A stretch of 64,000 nt of DNA, from assembly GCF_000315795.1 (NCBI RefSeq), contig NZ_ANHY01000004.1:1-64000 (forward strand), in the 5' to 3' direction. This document shows, one piece after another, positions 34,703-43,449 of the stretch (position 1 is its first letter; each line of letters opens with the position of its first letter). A model generated the notes under the pieces. It searched no databases. It worked only from the letters and a program-made list of their open reading frames with translations, and had not been told where the DNA came from. The stretch comes from Caenispirillum salinarum AK4. GTDB lineage: Bacteria; Pseudomonadota; Alphaproteobacteria; Rhodospirillales; Rhodospirillaceae. A program made the position numbers and the translations under genes.

Positions 34703-35164
34703 ATGAGCCTGATCCTCAACATCCTCTGGCTGGTCCTGGGCGGCGGTCTGGTGACGGCCCTGCTGTGGTTCCTGGGCGCGGTCATCATGGCGATCACCAT
34801 CGTCGGCCTGCCCTGGGCGCGCGCCTGCGTCACCATCGGCGTCTTCAACCTGTGGCCCTTCGGCCGCGAGGCCATCGACCGGGCCGACGTGACGGGGCGG
34901 GACGACATCGGCACGAGCCCGCTGGGCACGGTGGGCAACATCATCTGGTTCGTGCTGGCCGGCGTCTGGCTGGCGATCGGGCATGTGGTGGCGGCCGTCG
35001 GCCTGGCGCTGACCATCATCGGCATCCCCTTTGCCCTGCAGCACCTGAAGCTGGCCCACATCAGCCTGTTTCCCATCGGCAAGATGGTGGTTGACCGCGA
35101 GGTCGCCGCCGAGGCCCGCCGCCGCAAGGGATCAATGGACCTGGACCGCATCCGCACGCGCTGA
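34703..35164 (+). CDS. YccF domain-containing membrane protein
   Basis: 153 residues. Two copies of the YccF unit are visible, each a hydrophobic helix pair ending in a GLPWA or GIPFA turn: ILWLVLGGGLVTALLWFLGA with IVGLPWARACV, and WFVLAGVWLAIGHVVAAVGL with IIGIPFALQHLKL. WPFGREAID and FPIGKMVVD close each half. YccF proteins are inner-membrane proteins of uncertain function. CAGGAG lies upstream of the ATG. Confidence 0.9.
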   Translation: MSLILNILWLVLGGGLVTALLWFLGAVIMAITIVGLPWARACVTIGVFNLWPFGREAIDRADVTGRDDIGTSPLGTVGNIIWFVLAGVWLAIGHVVAAVGLALTIIGIPFALQHLKLAHISLFPIGKMVVDREVAAEARRRKGSMDLDRIRTR

Positions 35165-35200
35165 TCTGCTGGGGCTCCCCGACAGGAAGGAGCCCGCCAG

Positions 35201-36289
35201 ATGCCCACGCGCCAATCCCTGCTCGCCCGACTCGGCCTGCGCCATCCCGTCGTGCTGGCGCCCATGGCGGGGGAGCCTGCAACTCCGGGCCTGGTCGCCG
35301 CCGTATCGTCGGCCGGCGGCCTGGGCTCCCTGGGGGCAGCCTACCTGACGCCGGAGAGGATCGGGGAAGCCTGCGCCGCCATCCGCGCCGGCACCAACGG
35401 CACCTTCGCCGTCAACCTTTTCGCCCCGCCGCCGGAGCCGCTGCCGGCAGCCGATCCGGCGATGCTTCAGGCCTACCGGGACACGCTATGCAATCTGCAT
35501 GAACAGGCCGGACTGGCCGATCCGCCGCCCGCCGAGACCCCGGAGCCGCCCTGCTTCTATGATCAGCTGGAGGCCGCGCTGGCGGGCGGGGCACCGGTGA
35601 TGTCGTTCACCTTCGGCCTGCCCGACGCGTCGGTGATGGAGCGGCTGAAGGCGGCCGGCGTCTTCACCATCGCCACCGCCACGACGGTCGCCGAGGCCCG
35701 CGCGGCGGAAGCGGCGGGGTTTGATGCCGTCACCGCGCAAGGGTTCGAGGCCGGCGGCCACCGCGGCGGCTTCACCGGCCCCCGCGCCGAGGGCGACCTT
35801 GTGGGGACGCTGGCCCTGGTGCCGCAGGTGGTGGATGCCGTCGACATTCCCGTCATCGCCGCCGGCGGCATCGGCGACGGGCGGGGCGTAGCGGCGGCGC
35901 TGGTGCTGGGAGCCGAGGCGGCGGCGCTGGGCACGGCCTTCCTGCGTGCCGCCGAATGCCCCCTCAATGAAGCGTCGAAGGCCGCGCTGGAAAAGGCCGC
36001 CGACGACGCCACGACCCTGACCAGCGCCTTTTCCGGCCGTCAGGCGCGCGGCCTGCGCAATGCGGTGACGGAGACGTATGCGGAGGCCGACGCGGCGGGG
36101 CGCATCCCGCCCTACCCCGTCCCCAACGGCCTCACCAAACCCCTGCGCACCCATGCGGCCCGCATGGGTAACGCAAGCTGGAACAGCGTGTGGAGCGGCC
36201 AGGCGGCATCGCTCGCCCGCGCCGAACCCGCCGCCGCCATCGTCGAGCGCGTGGCGGCGGAGGCGGCGCGGCTGCTGGGGCGTGGTTGA
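35201..36289 (+). CDS. Nitronate monooxygenase family FMN enzyme
   Basis: 362 residues, TIM-barrel flavoprotein of the NMO / 2-nitropropane dioxygenase family. Diagnostic segments are PVVLAPMAGEPATPGLVAAV near the N-terminus, DAVTAQGFEAGGHRGGF (the GxEAGGHxG motif), VIAAGGIGDGRGVAAALVLG (FMN phosphate site) and GTAFLRAAECP. The enzyme oxidises alkyl nitronates such as propionate-3-nitronate; some relatives act on other enoyl substrates. It is 36 bases downstream of the YccF gene. Confidence 0.92.
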   Translation: MPTRQSLLARLGLRHPVVLAPMAGEPATPGLVAAVSSAGGLGSLGAAYLTPERIGEACAAIRAGTNGTFAVNLFAPPPEPLPAADPAMLQAYRDTLCNLHEQAGLADPPPAETPEPPCFYDQLEAALAGGAPVMSFTFGLPDASVMERLKAAGVFTIATATTVAEARAAEAAGFDAVTAQGFEAGGHRGGFTGPRAEGDLVGTLALVPQVVDAVDIPVIAAGGIGDGRGVAAALVLGAEAAALGTAFLRAAECPLNEASKAALEKAADDATTLTSAFSGRQARGLRNAVTETYAEADAAGRIPPYPVPNGLTKPLRTHAARMGNASWNSVWSGQAASLARAEPAAAIVERVAAEAARLLGRG

Positions 36290-36292
36290 CGC

Positions 36293-36637
36293 TCAGAGCG
36301 AATACCGGCTCCAGGCGAATTTGCTCTCGGGCCGGATGGGCGGCGTGTCGTTGATGGCGGGCGTCGGCGACAGGCCAAGCCCCGGCGCCAGCGGCGGATC
36401 GCCGACAATGGGCGGGGTGACGGGCAGGGCGCGGGCCTCGCGGGTCCAGCCGGCGACGCCGCCGTCGTGGCCCTTCATGTGGCCGTCGCGCCACCAGCCG
36501 ATGTGCCGCCCCTTCAGGTCATGCACGTTGCCGCCCCGCGTGATGCGCGCGAGAAAGCGGCCCGTGCGCGAGACGATGTGCCCGCGCGGCGCGACGAAAG
36601 CGGTGGCGTAGCCCCGGGAATCGTAGATAGGAGTCAT
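36293..36637 (-). CDS. 4-fold beta-flower-like small protein
   Basis: 114 residues. The first ~70 residues consist of repeating short units with an aromatic/glycine pattern: MTPIYDSRGYATAFV, HIVSRTGRFLARITRGG, VHDLKGRHIGWWRDGHM, KGHDGGVAGWTREA. This resembles the '4-fold beta flower' proteins common in alphaproteobacteria. A Pro-rich tail ends FAWSRYSL. GGGAGGG precedes the ATG. Function unknown. It stops 3 bases beyond the converging nitronate monooxygenase gene. Confidence 0.7.
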   Translation of the reverse strand: MTPIYDSRGYATAFVAPRGHIVSRTGRFLARITRGGNVHDLKGRHIGWWRDGHMKGHDGGVAGWTREARALPVTPPIVGDPPLAPGLGLSPTPAINDTPPIRPESKFAWSRYSL

Positions 36638-36793
36638 CCTGCACCCTCCCTGGTGGTTTCGATCACGTCGGAAAGAAACGCACGGGAGGCGCCGCCGGGT
36701 TCGAGGAAGCCGGCAAACCCTGACCGAGTGCGTCCTCGCCCCGTCAGACCGGCCCTTCCCATCGCCGAGGCCCACGCACGGCGACAGCGCTGA

Positions 36794-36827
36794 CAAAAAA
36801 AGGGGCACCCCGAAGGGCGCCCCTTTT
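36794..36827 (-). terminator. Terminator after ahcY
   Basis: AAAGGGGC/GCCCCTTT stem with an inner CCC/GGG pairing, followed on the minus strand by TTTTTTT. Otherwise 36638..36851 shows nothing recognisable. Confidence 0.9.
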
Positions 36828-36851
36828 CCTGGCTTGAACGGCCACCGCCGC

Positions 36852-38144
36852 TTAGTAGCGGTAGTGGTCCGGCTTGTACGGGCCGGCAACCGGCACGCCG
36901 ATGTAGTCGGCCTGCTCCTGGCTCAGCGTCGTCAGCTTGACGCCCAGCTTGGCGAGGTGCAGCTCGGCCACCTTCTCGTCCAGCTTCTTGGGCAGGACGT
37001 AGACCTGGTTGTCGTACTTGTCGCTGTGGTTCCACAGCTCGATCTGGGCCATCACCTGGTTGGTGAAGGAGGCCGACATCACGAAGCTGGGGTGGCCGGT
37101 GGCGCAGCCCAGGTTCACCAGACGGCCCTCGGCCAGCAGGATCAGGCGCTTGCCGTCGGGGAACTCGACCTCGTCCACCTGCGGCTTGACGTTGTGCCAG
37201 GTGTAGTTGCGCAGGGCGCTGACCTGGATCTCGCTGTCGAAGTGGCCGATGTTGCAGACGATGGCGCGGTCCTTCATGGCGCGCATGTGGTCGATGGTGA
37301 TCACGTCCTTGTTGCCGGTCGTGGTCACGAAGATGTCGCCGACCGAAGCGGCCTCTTCCATGGTGGTGACTTCATAGCCTTCCATGGCGGCCTGCAGGGC
37401 GCAGATCGGGTCGATCTCGGTCACCAGCACGCGGGCACCCTGGCTGCGCAGCGATTCGGCCGAGCCCTTGCCCACGTCGCCGTAGCCGCAGACCACGGAA
37501 ATCTTGCCGGCGATCATGACGTCGGTGGCGCGCTTGACGCCGTCCACCAGCGATTCGCGGCAGCCGTACAGGTTGTCGAACTTGGACTTGGTGACGCTGT
37601 CGTTCACGTTGATGGCGGGAACCTTCAGGGTGCCGGCCTTGGCCATCTCGTACAGGCGGTGGACGCCCGTGGTGGTCTCTTCCGACAGGCCCTTCACGTC
37701 GTCCAGCAGGCCCGGGAACTTGTCGTGCATGACCTGGGTCAGGTCACCGCCGTCGTCCAGGATCATGTTCGGGCGCCAGCCGTTGGGACCCTCGATGGTC
37801 ATGTCGATGGCCCACCAGAACTCCTCGTCGTTCATGCCCTTCCAGGCGAACACGGGGATCTCGGCGGCGGCCATGGCGGCGGCGGCCTGGTCCTGGGTGG
37901 AGAAGATGTTGCACGACGACCAGCGGACCTCGGCGCCCAGCGCGGTCAGGGTCTCGATCAGCACGGCGGTCTGGATGGTCATGTGCAGGCAGCCGGCGAT
38001 GCGCGCGCCCTTGAGCGGCTGCGACGGGCCGTACTCCTCGCGCAGGGCCATCAGGCCCGGCATCTCGGTCTCGGCGATGGCGATTTCCTTGCGGCCCCAG
38101 TCGGCCAGCGAGATGTCCTTGACCTTGTAGTCGGTGAACGTCAT
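36852..38144 (-). CDS. ahcY: Adenosylhomocysteinase
   Basis: 430 residues; hydrolyses S-adenosylhomocysteine to adenosine and homocysteine, relieving product inhibition of methyltransferases. Family motifs are [16 protein letters not shown], the substrate site [16 protein letters not shown], the NAD Rossmann motif [16 protein letters not shown], and the C-terminal KPDHYRY whose Lys/Tyr contact NAD across the tetramer. GGAGGG precedes the ATG at 38144. The promoter and a 20-bp palindrome lie 80-135 bases upstream. Confidence 0.98.
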   Translation of the reverse strand: MTFTDYKVKDISLADWGRKEIAIAETEMPGLMALREEYGPSQPLKGARIAGCLHMTIQTAVLIETLTALGAEVRWSSCNIFSTQDQAAAAMAAAEIPVFAWKGMNDEEFWWAIDMTIEGPNGWRPNMILDDGGDLTQVMHDKFPGLLDDVKGLSEETTTGVHRLYEMAKAGTLKVPAINVNDSVTKSKFDNLYGCRESLVDGVKRATDVMIAGKISVVCGYGDVGKGSAESLRSQGARVLVTEIDPICALQAAMEGYEVTTMEEAASVGDIFVTTTGNKDVITIDHMRAMKDRAIVCNIGHFDSEIQVSALRNYTWHNVKPQVDEVEFPDGKRLILLAEGRLVNLGCATGHPSFVMSASFTNQVMAQIELWNHSDKYDNQVYVLPKKLDEKVAELHLAKLGVKLTTLSQEQADYIGVPVAGPYKPDHYRY

Positions 38145-38223
38145 GGAGCCCTCCAAGCTTGAATGCGTGGCAGGGCGGGGCCGCACGGGCGCGCCGGTGT
38201 CCCTGCCGGAAAACCTGGGAGGC

Positions 38224-38277
38224 TGTATATCTTCCCCGCCCGGCGTTGGCAAGAGGGATATAAAGATATCTTTATAT
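38224..38277 (-). promoter_or_regulatory. ahcY promoter with 20-bp palindromic operator
   Basis: On the minus strand TTGCCA (38252..38247) and TATACA (38229..38224) are separated by 17 bases, a good sigma-70-type promoter. Six bases upstream of the -35 lies the perfect palindrome ATATAAAGATATCTTTATAT (38258..38277), an AT-rich island in GC-rich DNA. Similar palindromes are, as I recall, linked to ArsR-type SAH-responsive regulators (SahR) of methionine-cycle genes; that link is recollection, not shown here. The site centred near -50 could serve an activator or a repressor. Confidence 0.7.
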
Positions 38278-38315
38278 GGCTATGCGATTGCCGGACATGC
38301 CGACGGCCCGAACGC

Positions 38316-38350
38316 AAACGGCTCCCGCCCAGGCAGGGCGGGAGCCGTTC
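38316..38350 (-). terminator. Terminator after the EI gene
   Basis: A perfect 14-bp stem AACGGCTCCCGCCC / GGGCGGGAGCCGTT with a 5-base loop and TTTGCGTT on the minus strand. It ends the hprK-rapZ-EIIA-HPr-EI transcript. Confidence 0.85.
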
Positions 38351-38384
38351 ACGGTCGCCGGACCTTGAGGCGGGGCGCCCGCCC

Positions 38385-40163
38385 CTACTCCAGCGTGGCG
38401 TTGAAGTCGTCCAGCAGGGCGCCGATGCGGGCCGGGTCCCATTCGGTCATCACCGCCATGGCACGGCGGGCGGCCTCGGCCATGGCGATCTGGCAGACCC
38501 GCTGCTTGACCCGCGGAATGTTGGTCGACGACATGGACAACTCGCGGAAGCCAAGCCCCAGCAGCAGCGCCGTCAGGCGCGGATCGCCGGCCATTTCGCC
38601 GCAGATGGAGACCGGAATGCCGGCGCGGTTGGCGGCCTCGCCGGCGAACTGTACCAGCCGCAGCACCGCCGGATGCAGCGGATTGTAAAGGTGCGCCACC
38701 GAGTCGTCGGTGCGGTCGATGGCCAGCGTGTACTGGGTCAGGTCGTTGGTGCCGATGGCGAAGAAGTCCGCATGATGCGCCAGCGCATCCGCCGCCAGCG
38801 CCGCGCCCGGAACCTCGATCATCACGCCCAGCGGCGGCAGCGGATCGGGCAGCGGCACGCGGCGGCTCTGCAGCTTGCGCACCACCCGGTCCATGACGGC
38901 ACGCGCCTGCGCCAACTCGTCGGGCGTGCCGATCATGGGCAGCAGGATGCGCACCGGCCCATAGGCCGAGGCGCGGAGGATGGCGGCAAGCTGGGTCTCG
39001 AAGAGGTCGACGCGCGCCAGGCTCAGGCGGATGGCCCGCAGGCCCAGCGCGGGATTGGGGCCGATGCGCCCGCCCACCAGGGAGCCCAGCTTGTCGCCGC
39101 CGGCATCCAGCGTGCGCACGGTGACGGGGCGGCCGTCCATGGCGTCAACCACCTGGCGCAGCAGGGCCGTCTGCTCGTCCTCGCCGGGCATGTCGGCGCG
39201 GTTCATGAACAGGAACTCGCTGCGCAGCAGTCCGATGCCCTCCGCCCCGGCGTGCATGGTGGCCTCAAGCTCGGACGGCAGCTCTATGTTGGCGTGCAGG
39301 CGCACCCGGATGGTGTCGCGGGTGACCGCCGGCACGTCGCGCAGGCGGTCGAGCGCCCGGCGCTGGCGCAGGAAGTCCGCGCGCCGCTTGCGGTAGTCGG
39401 CCAGCGTGTCGGCGTCGGGGTTGAGCACCACCTGGCCCATGGTGCCGTCCACCACGATGGCGTCGCCGTGGCGCACCCGGTGCGTCAGGTCCTGCACGCC
39501 GACCACCGCCGGCAGCCCCAGCGAGCGGGCCATGATGGCGGTGTGGCTGTCGGCCCCGCCCACCTCGGTCGTGAAGCCGGACACCGTGTGCGGGTCCAGC
39601 AGCGCGGTGTCGGCTGGCGACAGGTCGTGCGTGACGATCACGGAGTCGCGGCCGATGCCCGAGAAGGCCTTGTACGGCGACTTGGTCAGGTTGCGCACCA
39701 GCCGCTGGCCGATGTCGCGGATATCGGCGACGCGGCCCGCCAGATAGCGGTCGTCCATGGCCGTGAAGGCGGCGATCAGGTCGCCGATCTCCTTCTTCAC
39801 GGCGGCTTCCGCGTTCACCCGTTCCTCGGCAATGCGGTTGGACACGCCGCGCACCAGGCGCGAGCCCGACAGCATCTGGTGGTAGGCGTCCAGCAGGTAG
39901 CCCAGTTCCTCGCCGGCCGCGCCGGGCAGGCGCTCGGCCCGGCGGCGCAGGGTGTGAAGCTGGCGCTGCGCGGCGTGCACGGCCTCGGCGAAGCGGTGCT
40001 GCTCCGACTCGACGCGGCCCTCGGGGATGCGGTATTCGGGCGCGTGAACGGCGCCGGCCTCGTGCAGGTAGACCGTGCCCACAGCCACGCCGGGCGCGAC
40101 GCCCAGCCCGGTCAGAATATCCATGGGACGCACCGTCCCGCTGTCCGGCGTTTCCGCCGCCAT
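38385..40163 (-). CDS. ptsP: PTS enzyme I (phosphoenolpyruvate-protein phosphotransferase)
   Basis: 592 residues. EI transfers phosphate from PEP to HPr. The phospho-His lies in GGADSHTAIMARSLGLPAVV (about His207). The PEP-binding barrel shows GAEGIGLLRSEFLFMNR, GGDKLGSLVGG and the active-site Cys in ISICGEMAGDP. No GAF domain precedes it, unlike PtsP of the classical PTS-Ntr. Start ATG at 40163 was chosen because GGGAGGAG lies just before it; an ATG at 40250 overlapping HPr has no ribosome-binding site. Final gene of the cluster. No sugar-permease gene is in the window, so a regulatory role is likely. Confidence 0.93.
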   Translation of the reverse strand: MAAETPDSGTVRPMDILTGLGVAPGVAVGTVYLHEAGAVHAPEYRIPEGRVESEQHRFAEAVHAAQRQLHTLRRRAERLPGAAGEELGYLLDAYHQMLSGSRLVRGVSNRIAEERVNAEAAVKKEIGDLIAAFTAMDDRYLAGRVADIRDIGQRLVRNLTKSPYKAFSGIGRDSVIVTHDLSPADTALLDPHTVSGFTTEVGGADSHTAIMARSLGLPAVVGVQDLTHRVRHGDAIVVDGTMGQVVLNPDADTLADYRKRRADFLRQRRALDRLRDVPAVTRDTIRVRLHANIELPSELEATMHAGAEGIGLLRSEFLFMNRADMPGEDEQTALLRQVVDAMDGRPVTVRTLDAGGDKLGSLVGGRIGPNPALGLRAIRLSLARVDLFETQLAAILRASAYGPVRILLPMIGTPDELAQARAVMDRVVRKLQSRRVPLPDPLPPLGVMIEVPGAALAADALAHHADFFAIGTNDLTQYTLAIDRTDDSVAHLYNPLHPAVLRLVQFAGEAANRAGIPVSICGEMAGDPRLTALLLGLGFRELSMSSTNIPRVKQRVCQIAMAEAARRAMAVMTEWDPARIGALLDDFNATLE

Positions 40164-40239
40164 CAGCTCCTCCCGCCGTTCGCCCCCGTTGTCCGTCGAC
40201 TGCCCCACCCGATGCCGCACCTCCTCGCGCGGCGACCGG

Positions 40240-40524
40240 TCAGTCTTCATGGAACTTGTCGTCGATCAGTTGGACGATGGCGTCCAGCGCCGGCCCGGCG
40301 TCGTCGCCGGCGGCGCGGATCTCGATGGTGGTTCCCGGCGAGGCGGCCAGCATCATCAGCCCCATGATGGAGCGTCCCGACACTTCCTGGCCCCGGTTCA
40401 CGACGGTGATGTCGGCGGTATAGTTGGCGGCGAGCTTGACGAACTTGGCGGCGGCGCGAGCATGCAGGCCGCGGCTGTTCGTTATCGTTGCCTCGCGCTT
40501 CTGCATATCCTGGACGGTCCCCAT
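40240..40524 (-). CDS. ptsH: HPr family phosphocarrier protein
   Basis: 94 residues. The phospho-His is in SRGLHARAAAKFVKLA (His21), and the regulatory serine region is EVSGRSIMGLMMLAAS, the target expected for HPr kinase. HPr passes phosphate from EI to EIIA. The ribosome-binding site AGGAG lies in the last codons of the EIIA gene, whose restored reading frame would stop six bases before this ATG. ATG at 40506 is an alternative start. Confidence 0.92.
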   Translation of the reverse strand: MGTVQDMQKREATITNSRGLHARAAAKFVKLAANYTADITVVNRGQEVSGRSIMGLMMLAASPGTTIEIRAAGDDAGPALDAIVQLIDDKFHED

Positions 40525-40529
40525 GACGA

Positions 40530-40935
40530 TCACGACTCCTGCGTCAACAACTTCGACGCGACGTTTATGTATTTGCGCCCGGCCTCCTGGGCGGCGGCAA
40601 CGGCGTCGGCCAGATCCTTGGACCCGCGCACCGACGCCAGCTTGATCAGCATAGGCAAATTCACCCCGGCAATCACCTCCACCTTGGCCATTGTCCATGA
40701 TGGAAATGGCCAGGTTGGACGGCGTGCCGCCGAACATGTCCGTCAGAAGAACGACTCCCGCGCCGGTATCGACCTGCGCGACGCGCTCCAGGATGTCGGC
40801 GCGGCGCTGCTCCATGTCGTCGTCGGGTCCGATGCACACGGTGCTGATCTGCTCCTGCGGACCGACCACATGCTCCAGCGCCGCCACCAGTTCCTCGGCC
40901 AGGCGGCCGTGGGTCACGAGAACCATACCGATCAT
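40530..40935 (-). pseudogene. PTS EIIA (mannose-family) gene with a single-base frameshift
   Basis: The first ~80 residues (MIGMVLVTHGRLAEELVAAL, phospho-His in VTHGRLAE; LLTDMFGGTPSNLAISIM) are a normal EIIA-Man domain. Immediately after SIMD one extra base, near plus-strand position 40690, shifts the frame. Removing it restores AKVEVIAGVNLPMLIKLASV and a stop at 40530..40532, giving the usual 134-residue protein. As written, the shifted frame has no stop until it runs into the HPr frame and would make an EIIA-HPr fusion with a scrambled linker. It could be a sequencing error, a true mutation or, less likely, recoding. Its start overlaps rapZ (ATGA). Confidence 0.85.
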
Positions 40936-41885
40936 GGACTTTCCCTCATATCCCGCCCCGGCGGCAGCGCCTGGGGGTCGACGTCGCGATGACGCACGGT
41001 GACCGGCACGTCGCGGTCGCGCAACCAGCGCGCCAGCCGTTCCACCGTGAACACCGACCGATGCTTGCCGCCGGTGCAGCCGACGGCGATGGTCAGGTAG
41101 CTCTTGCCCTCGGCTTCGTAGCGCGGCAGCAGCGGCGCCACCAGCCGCGTGATGCCGTCGAAGAAGCCGGGCCAGTCCGGGTCCGCCTCCACATAGGCGG
41201 CGACACGTGCATCGACGCCGGTGAAGGGCTTCAGGTCCGGAACGTAATGGGGATTGCGCAGGAAGCGGGCGTCGAACACCAGGTCGGCGTCGCGCGGCAG
41301 TCCGTCGCGGAAGCCGAAGCTGGTGACGCAGACCGTCATGCCCGGCGAGGCCGCCAGCGCGAACTTCGTCTCCAGGTCCGCCCGCAGTTCGCGCGGGGGC
41401 CGCCGGGTCGTGTCCATCACCACGTCGGCGACGTCGCGCAGCGGCTTGAGCATCTGGCGTTCCAGCTGGATGCCGTCCAGCAGTGGCAGGTCGACGGCCA
41501 GCGGATGGCGGCGGCGGGTCTCCGTGAAGCGCCGCATCAGCACCTCGGTGTCGCTGTCCAGGAACACCAGGTTGGCGTCGACGTGGTCCTCGTCGCGCAG
41601 GGCGGCCATGACGCGCTTGATGGCATCCACGTCGAAGTCGCGGGTGCGCACGTCGATTCCCAGCGCCAGCGGGCGCCGGATGCCGCCGCCGGCGTGCAGC
41701 AGGCCGTCCAGCAGGGCGAGCGGCAGGTTGTCGACCGCTTCCCAGCCCATGTCCTCCAGCGCCTTCAGCGCCGTGGTCTTGCCCGCGCCCGACAGGCCGG
41801 TGACCACGACGACGCGCCCCGCCGTGGAGGACGGGGCCTGGGGGCCGGTGGTGGCTGGGGTATCCTGCTGCGTTACTTCGGTCAT
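40932..41885 (-). CDS. rapZ: RNase adapter protein RapZ
   Basis: 317 residues. Walker A GLSGAGKT at residues 30-37 and the EDMGWEAVDNLPLALL element are typical. The C-terminal domain contains FGFRDGLPRDADLVFDARFLRNPHYVPDLK and the signature TIAVGCTGGKHRSVFTVERL. In enterobacteria RapZ binds small RNAs and glucosamine-6-phosphate and directs RNase E; in alphaproteobacteria it sits in the PTS cluster and its role is less known. It overlaps hprK by four bases and the EIIA gene by four bases. Confidence 0.95.
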   Translation of the reverse strand: MTEVTQQDTPATTGPQAPSSTAGRVVVVTGLSGAGKTTALKALEDMGWEAVDNLPLALLDGLLHAGGGIRRPLALGIDVRTRDFDVDAIKRVMAALRDEDHVDANLVFLDSDTEVLMRRFTETRRRHPLAVDLPLLDGIQLERQMLKPLRDVADVVMDTTRRPPRELRADLETKFALAASPGMTVCVTSFGFRDGLPRDADLVFDARFLRNPHYVPDLKPFTGVDARVAAYVEADPDWPGFFDGITRLVAPLLPRYEAEGKSYLTIAVGCTGGKHRSVFTVERLARWLRDRDVPVTVRHRDVDPQALPPGRDMRESP

Positions 41886-42337
41886 TGTGGGGAAAGACTA
41901 TCGTCCGAGACGATACGGACCGCAAGCCGAACCTTGGCCGGCGCGCTTGCCTCGAAGGGGTCGAGCACGATGCGGCGCACGGGATGGTCCGGCAGAAGGG
42001 CCTCCGCCTGCGGATCGGGCAGGCGCTCCACCGCGCACGCATCGTGCACCAGGTCCACCAGCAGGGCCACGGGCACCGGCGCGGGCGGAGCGGTTGGCGG
42101 GCACAGGCGCACGATGCCCACGCCGCGCACCTCCATGAGGCCGGCAATGATTTCCGGCGCCGCGGCGGTCAGCACGCCGTCGCGGAGATAGAGGTCGGTG
42201 TAGTCGTCGGAGACCAGGGTGGCGCCGGCGTCGATCAGCCTGAGCGCAAGGTCGGACTTTCCACTTCCCGACGGCCCGCGCAGCAACACCCCGACCCCCT
42301 CAACCGCCACGGTGGTGACGTGCATCCTGGTGGTCAT
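41882..42337 (-). CDS. hprK: HPr kinase/phosphorylase, short alphaproteobacterial form
   Basis: 151 residues, only the C-terminal kinase domain; the N-terminal domain of the Gram-positive enzyme is absent, as usual in this class. Walker A GPSGSGKS lies at residues 21-28. LVSDDYTDLYLRDG holds the catalytic Asp pair, and IIAGLMEVRGVGIVRL is the HprK signature around EVRG. It would phosphorylate the HPr serine. The start at 42337 follows family length; an upstream ATG at 42385 is possible. First gene of the phosphorelay operon. Confidence 0.92.
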   Translation of the reverse strand: MTTRMHVTTVAVEGVGVLLRGPSGSGKSDLALRLIDAGATLVSDDYTDLYLRDGVLTAAAPEIIAGLMEVRGVGIVRLCPPTAPPAPVPVALLVDLVHDACAVERLPDPQAEALLPDHPVRRIVLDPFEASAPAKVRLAVRIVSDDSLSPQ

Positions 42338-42480
42338 GCAGGCAAGGTGCGCCTGCCCGGGCGGGGTGTCAATTCCCGACCGCATTATGGGACCATTACC
42401 CGCGCCTGCTTCCCCCGCGGTCTGCGCCCTGGTAGCCTTTCGGCCCTCTTGTTGCCGCCGATCAGGACCCTCCTGCCCCC

Positions 42481-43368
42481 ATGAACCTGGACGTCTTTTC
42501 CACCCTGTTCTCGGTCATCGCACCGGTGTTCCTGATCGCGGCCATCGGCTATGGCTGGGGCAAGAGCGGCAAGACCTTCGACACCCCCATGGTGACCATG
42601 CTGGTCATCAACATCGGCGTGCCCTGCCTGGTGATCGACGTCCTGCTCAACGCCGACCTGACCGCCGAGGCCCTGACGGAAATGGCGCTCGCGGCCTTCC
42701 TGGCGTTGTCGGCGACCGTCGTCGTCTCCGCTGTCGTGCTGAAGGCGTGGGGCTTGTCCTTCCAGGCGTACCTGCCCGCACTCACCTTCGGGAACACCGG
42801 CAACATGGGCCTGCCGCTGTGCCTGTTTGCCTTCGGAGACGAGGGGCTGGCGCTCGCCATCGGGTATTTCGTGGTGTTCATCGTGCTGCAGTTCACGCTG
42901 GGCATCGGGGTGGCCTCGGGCCGGTTCTCGCCGAAGGAACTGCTGACCAGCCCGGTCATCATATCGGTGGTCATCGCGCTGGGGCTCATGGCCGGCGACG
43001 TGACCCTGCCCAAATGGGCCGACAACACCATCGGGCTTCTCGGCGGCATGACCATCCCGCTCATGCTGCTGACGCTGGGCGTCTCTCTCGGGCGCCTGCA
43101 TGTGCAGACGCTGGGGCGGTCGGCGGTGCTGGCATGCCTGCGGCTCGGGCTCGGGTTCGCCGCCGGCTGGGGCGTGGCGGACCTGATGGACCTGGAGGGC
43201 ATCGCGCGCGGCGTGGTCATCGTGGAAAGCGCCATGCCGGTGGCCGTCTTCAACTACCTGTTCGCCGTGCGCTACAACGCCGCGCCGGCCGAGGTCGCCG
43301 GCATGGTGGTGATCTCCACCGCCCTGTCCTTCGCGACGCTGCCATTCCTGCTGCTGGCCGTGATGTAA
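42481..43368 (+). CDS. AEC-family transporter
   Basis: 295 residues, about ten hydrophobic helices in two inverted halves (FSVIAPVFLIAAIGYGWGK; TIGLLGGMTIPLMLLTLGVS). The motif INIGVPCLVIDVLL and the central GNTGNMGLPL are typical of the auxin efflux carrier/malonate permease family. Substrate unknown; small carboxylates are likely. The TetR gene begins 81 bases downstream with its own operator-like site. Confidence 0.9.
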   Translation: MNLDVFSTLFSVIAPVFLIAAIGYGWGKSGKTFDTPMVTMLVINIGVPCLVIDVLLNADLTAEALTEMALAAFLALSATVVVSAVVLKAWGLSFQAYLPALTFGNTGNMGLPLCLFAFGDEGLALAIGYFVVFIVLQFTLGIGVASGRFSPKELLTSPVIISVVIALGLMAGDVTLPKWADNTIGLLGGMTIPLMLLTLGVSLGRLHVQTLGRSAVLACLRLGLGFAAGWGVADLMDLEGIARGVVIVESAMPVAVFNYLFAVRYNAAPAEVAGMVVISTALSFATLPFLLLAVM

Positions 43369-43383
43369 CGGCGCCTTGCGAAA

Positions 43384-43399
43384 CCGACCACTTGGTCCA
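43384..43399. promoter_or_regulatory. Operator-like inverted repeat upstream of the TetR gene
   Basis: GACCA-CT-TGGTC is an inverted repeat with 5-bp arms, 51 bases before the TetR start and just after the AEC stop. Autoregulation by the adjacent repressor is the simple reading. Confidence 0.5.
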
Positions 43400-43449
43400 C
43401 ATCTAGGGGCGGTGTTTCGCCACTCATCGGACCATCTCAGAAGACCGCC

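Noticed and set aside
38145-38300. SAH riboswitch in front of ahcY
   Set aside because: I see a promoter and a DNA palindrome but no conserved SAH aptamer core between them and the start codon.
38385-40250. ATG at 40250 as the start of EI
   Set aside because: It has no ribosome-binding site and would add 29 residues absent from the family core. The ATG at 40163 has GGGAGGAG directly upstream.
40240-40935. Natural EIIA-HPr fusion protein
   Set aside because: The frame would join the two, but the linker is the out-of-frame translation of a perfectly conserved EIIA C-terminus, and HPr keeps its own ribosome-binding site and start. A frameshift explains it better.
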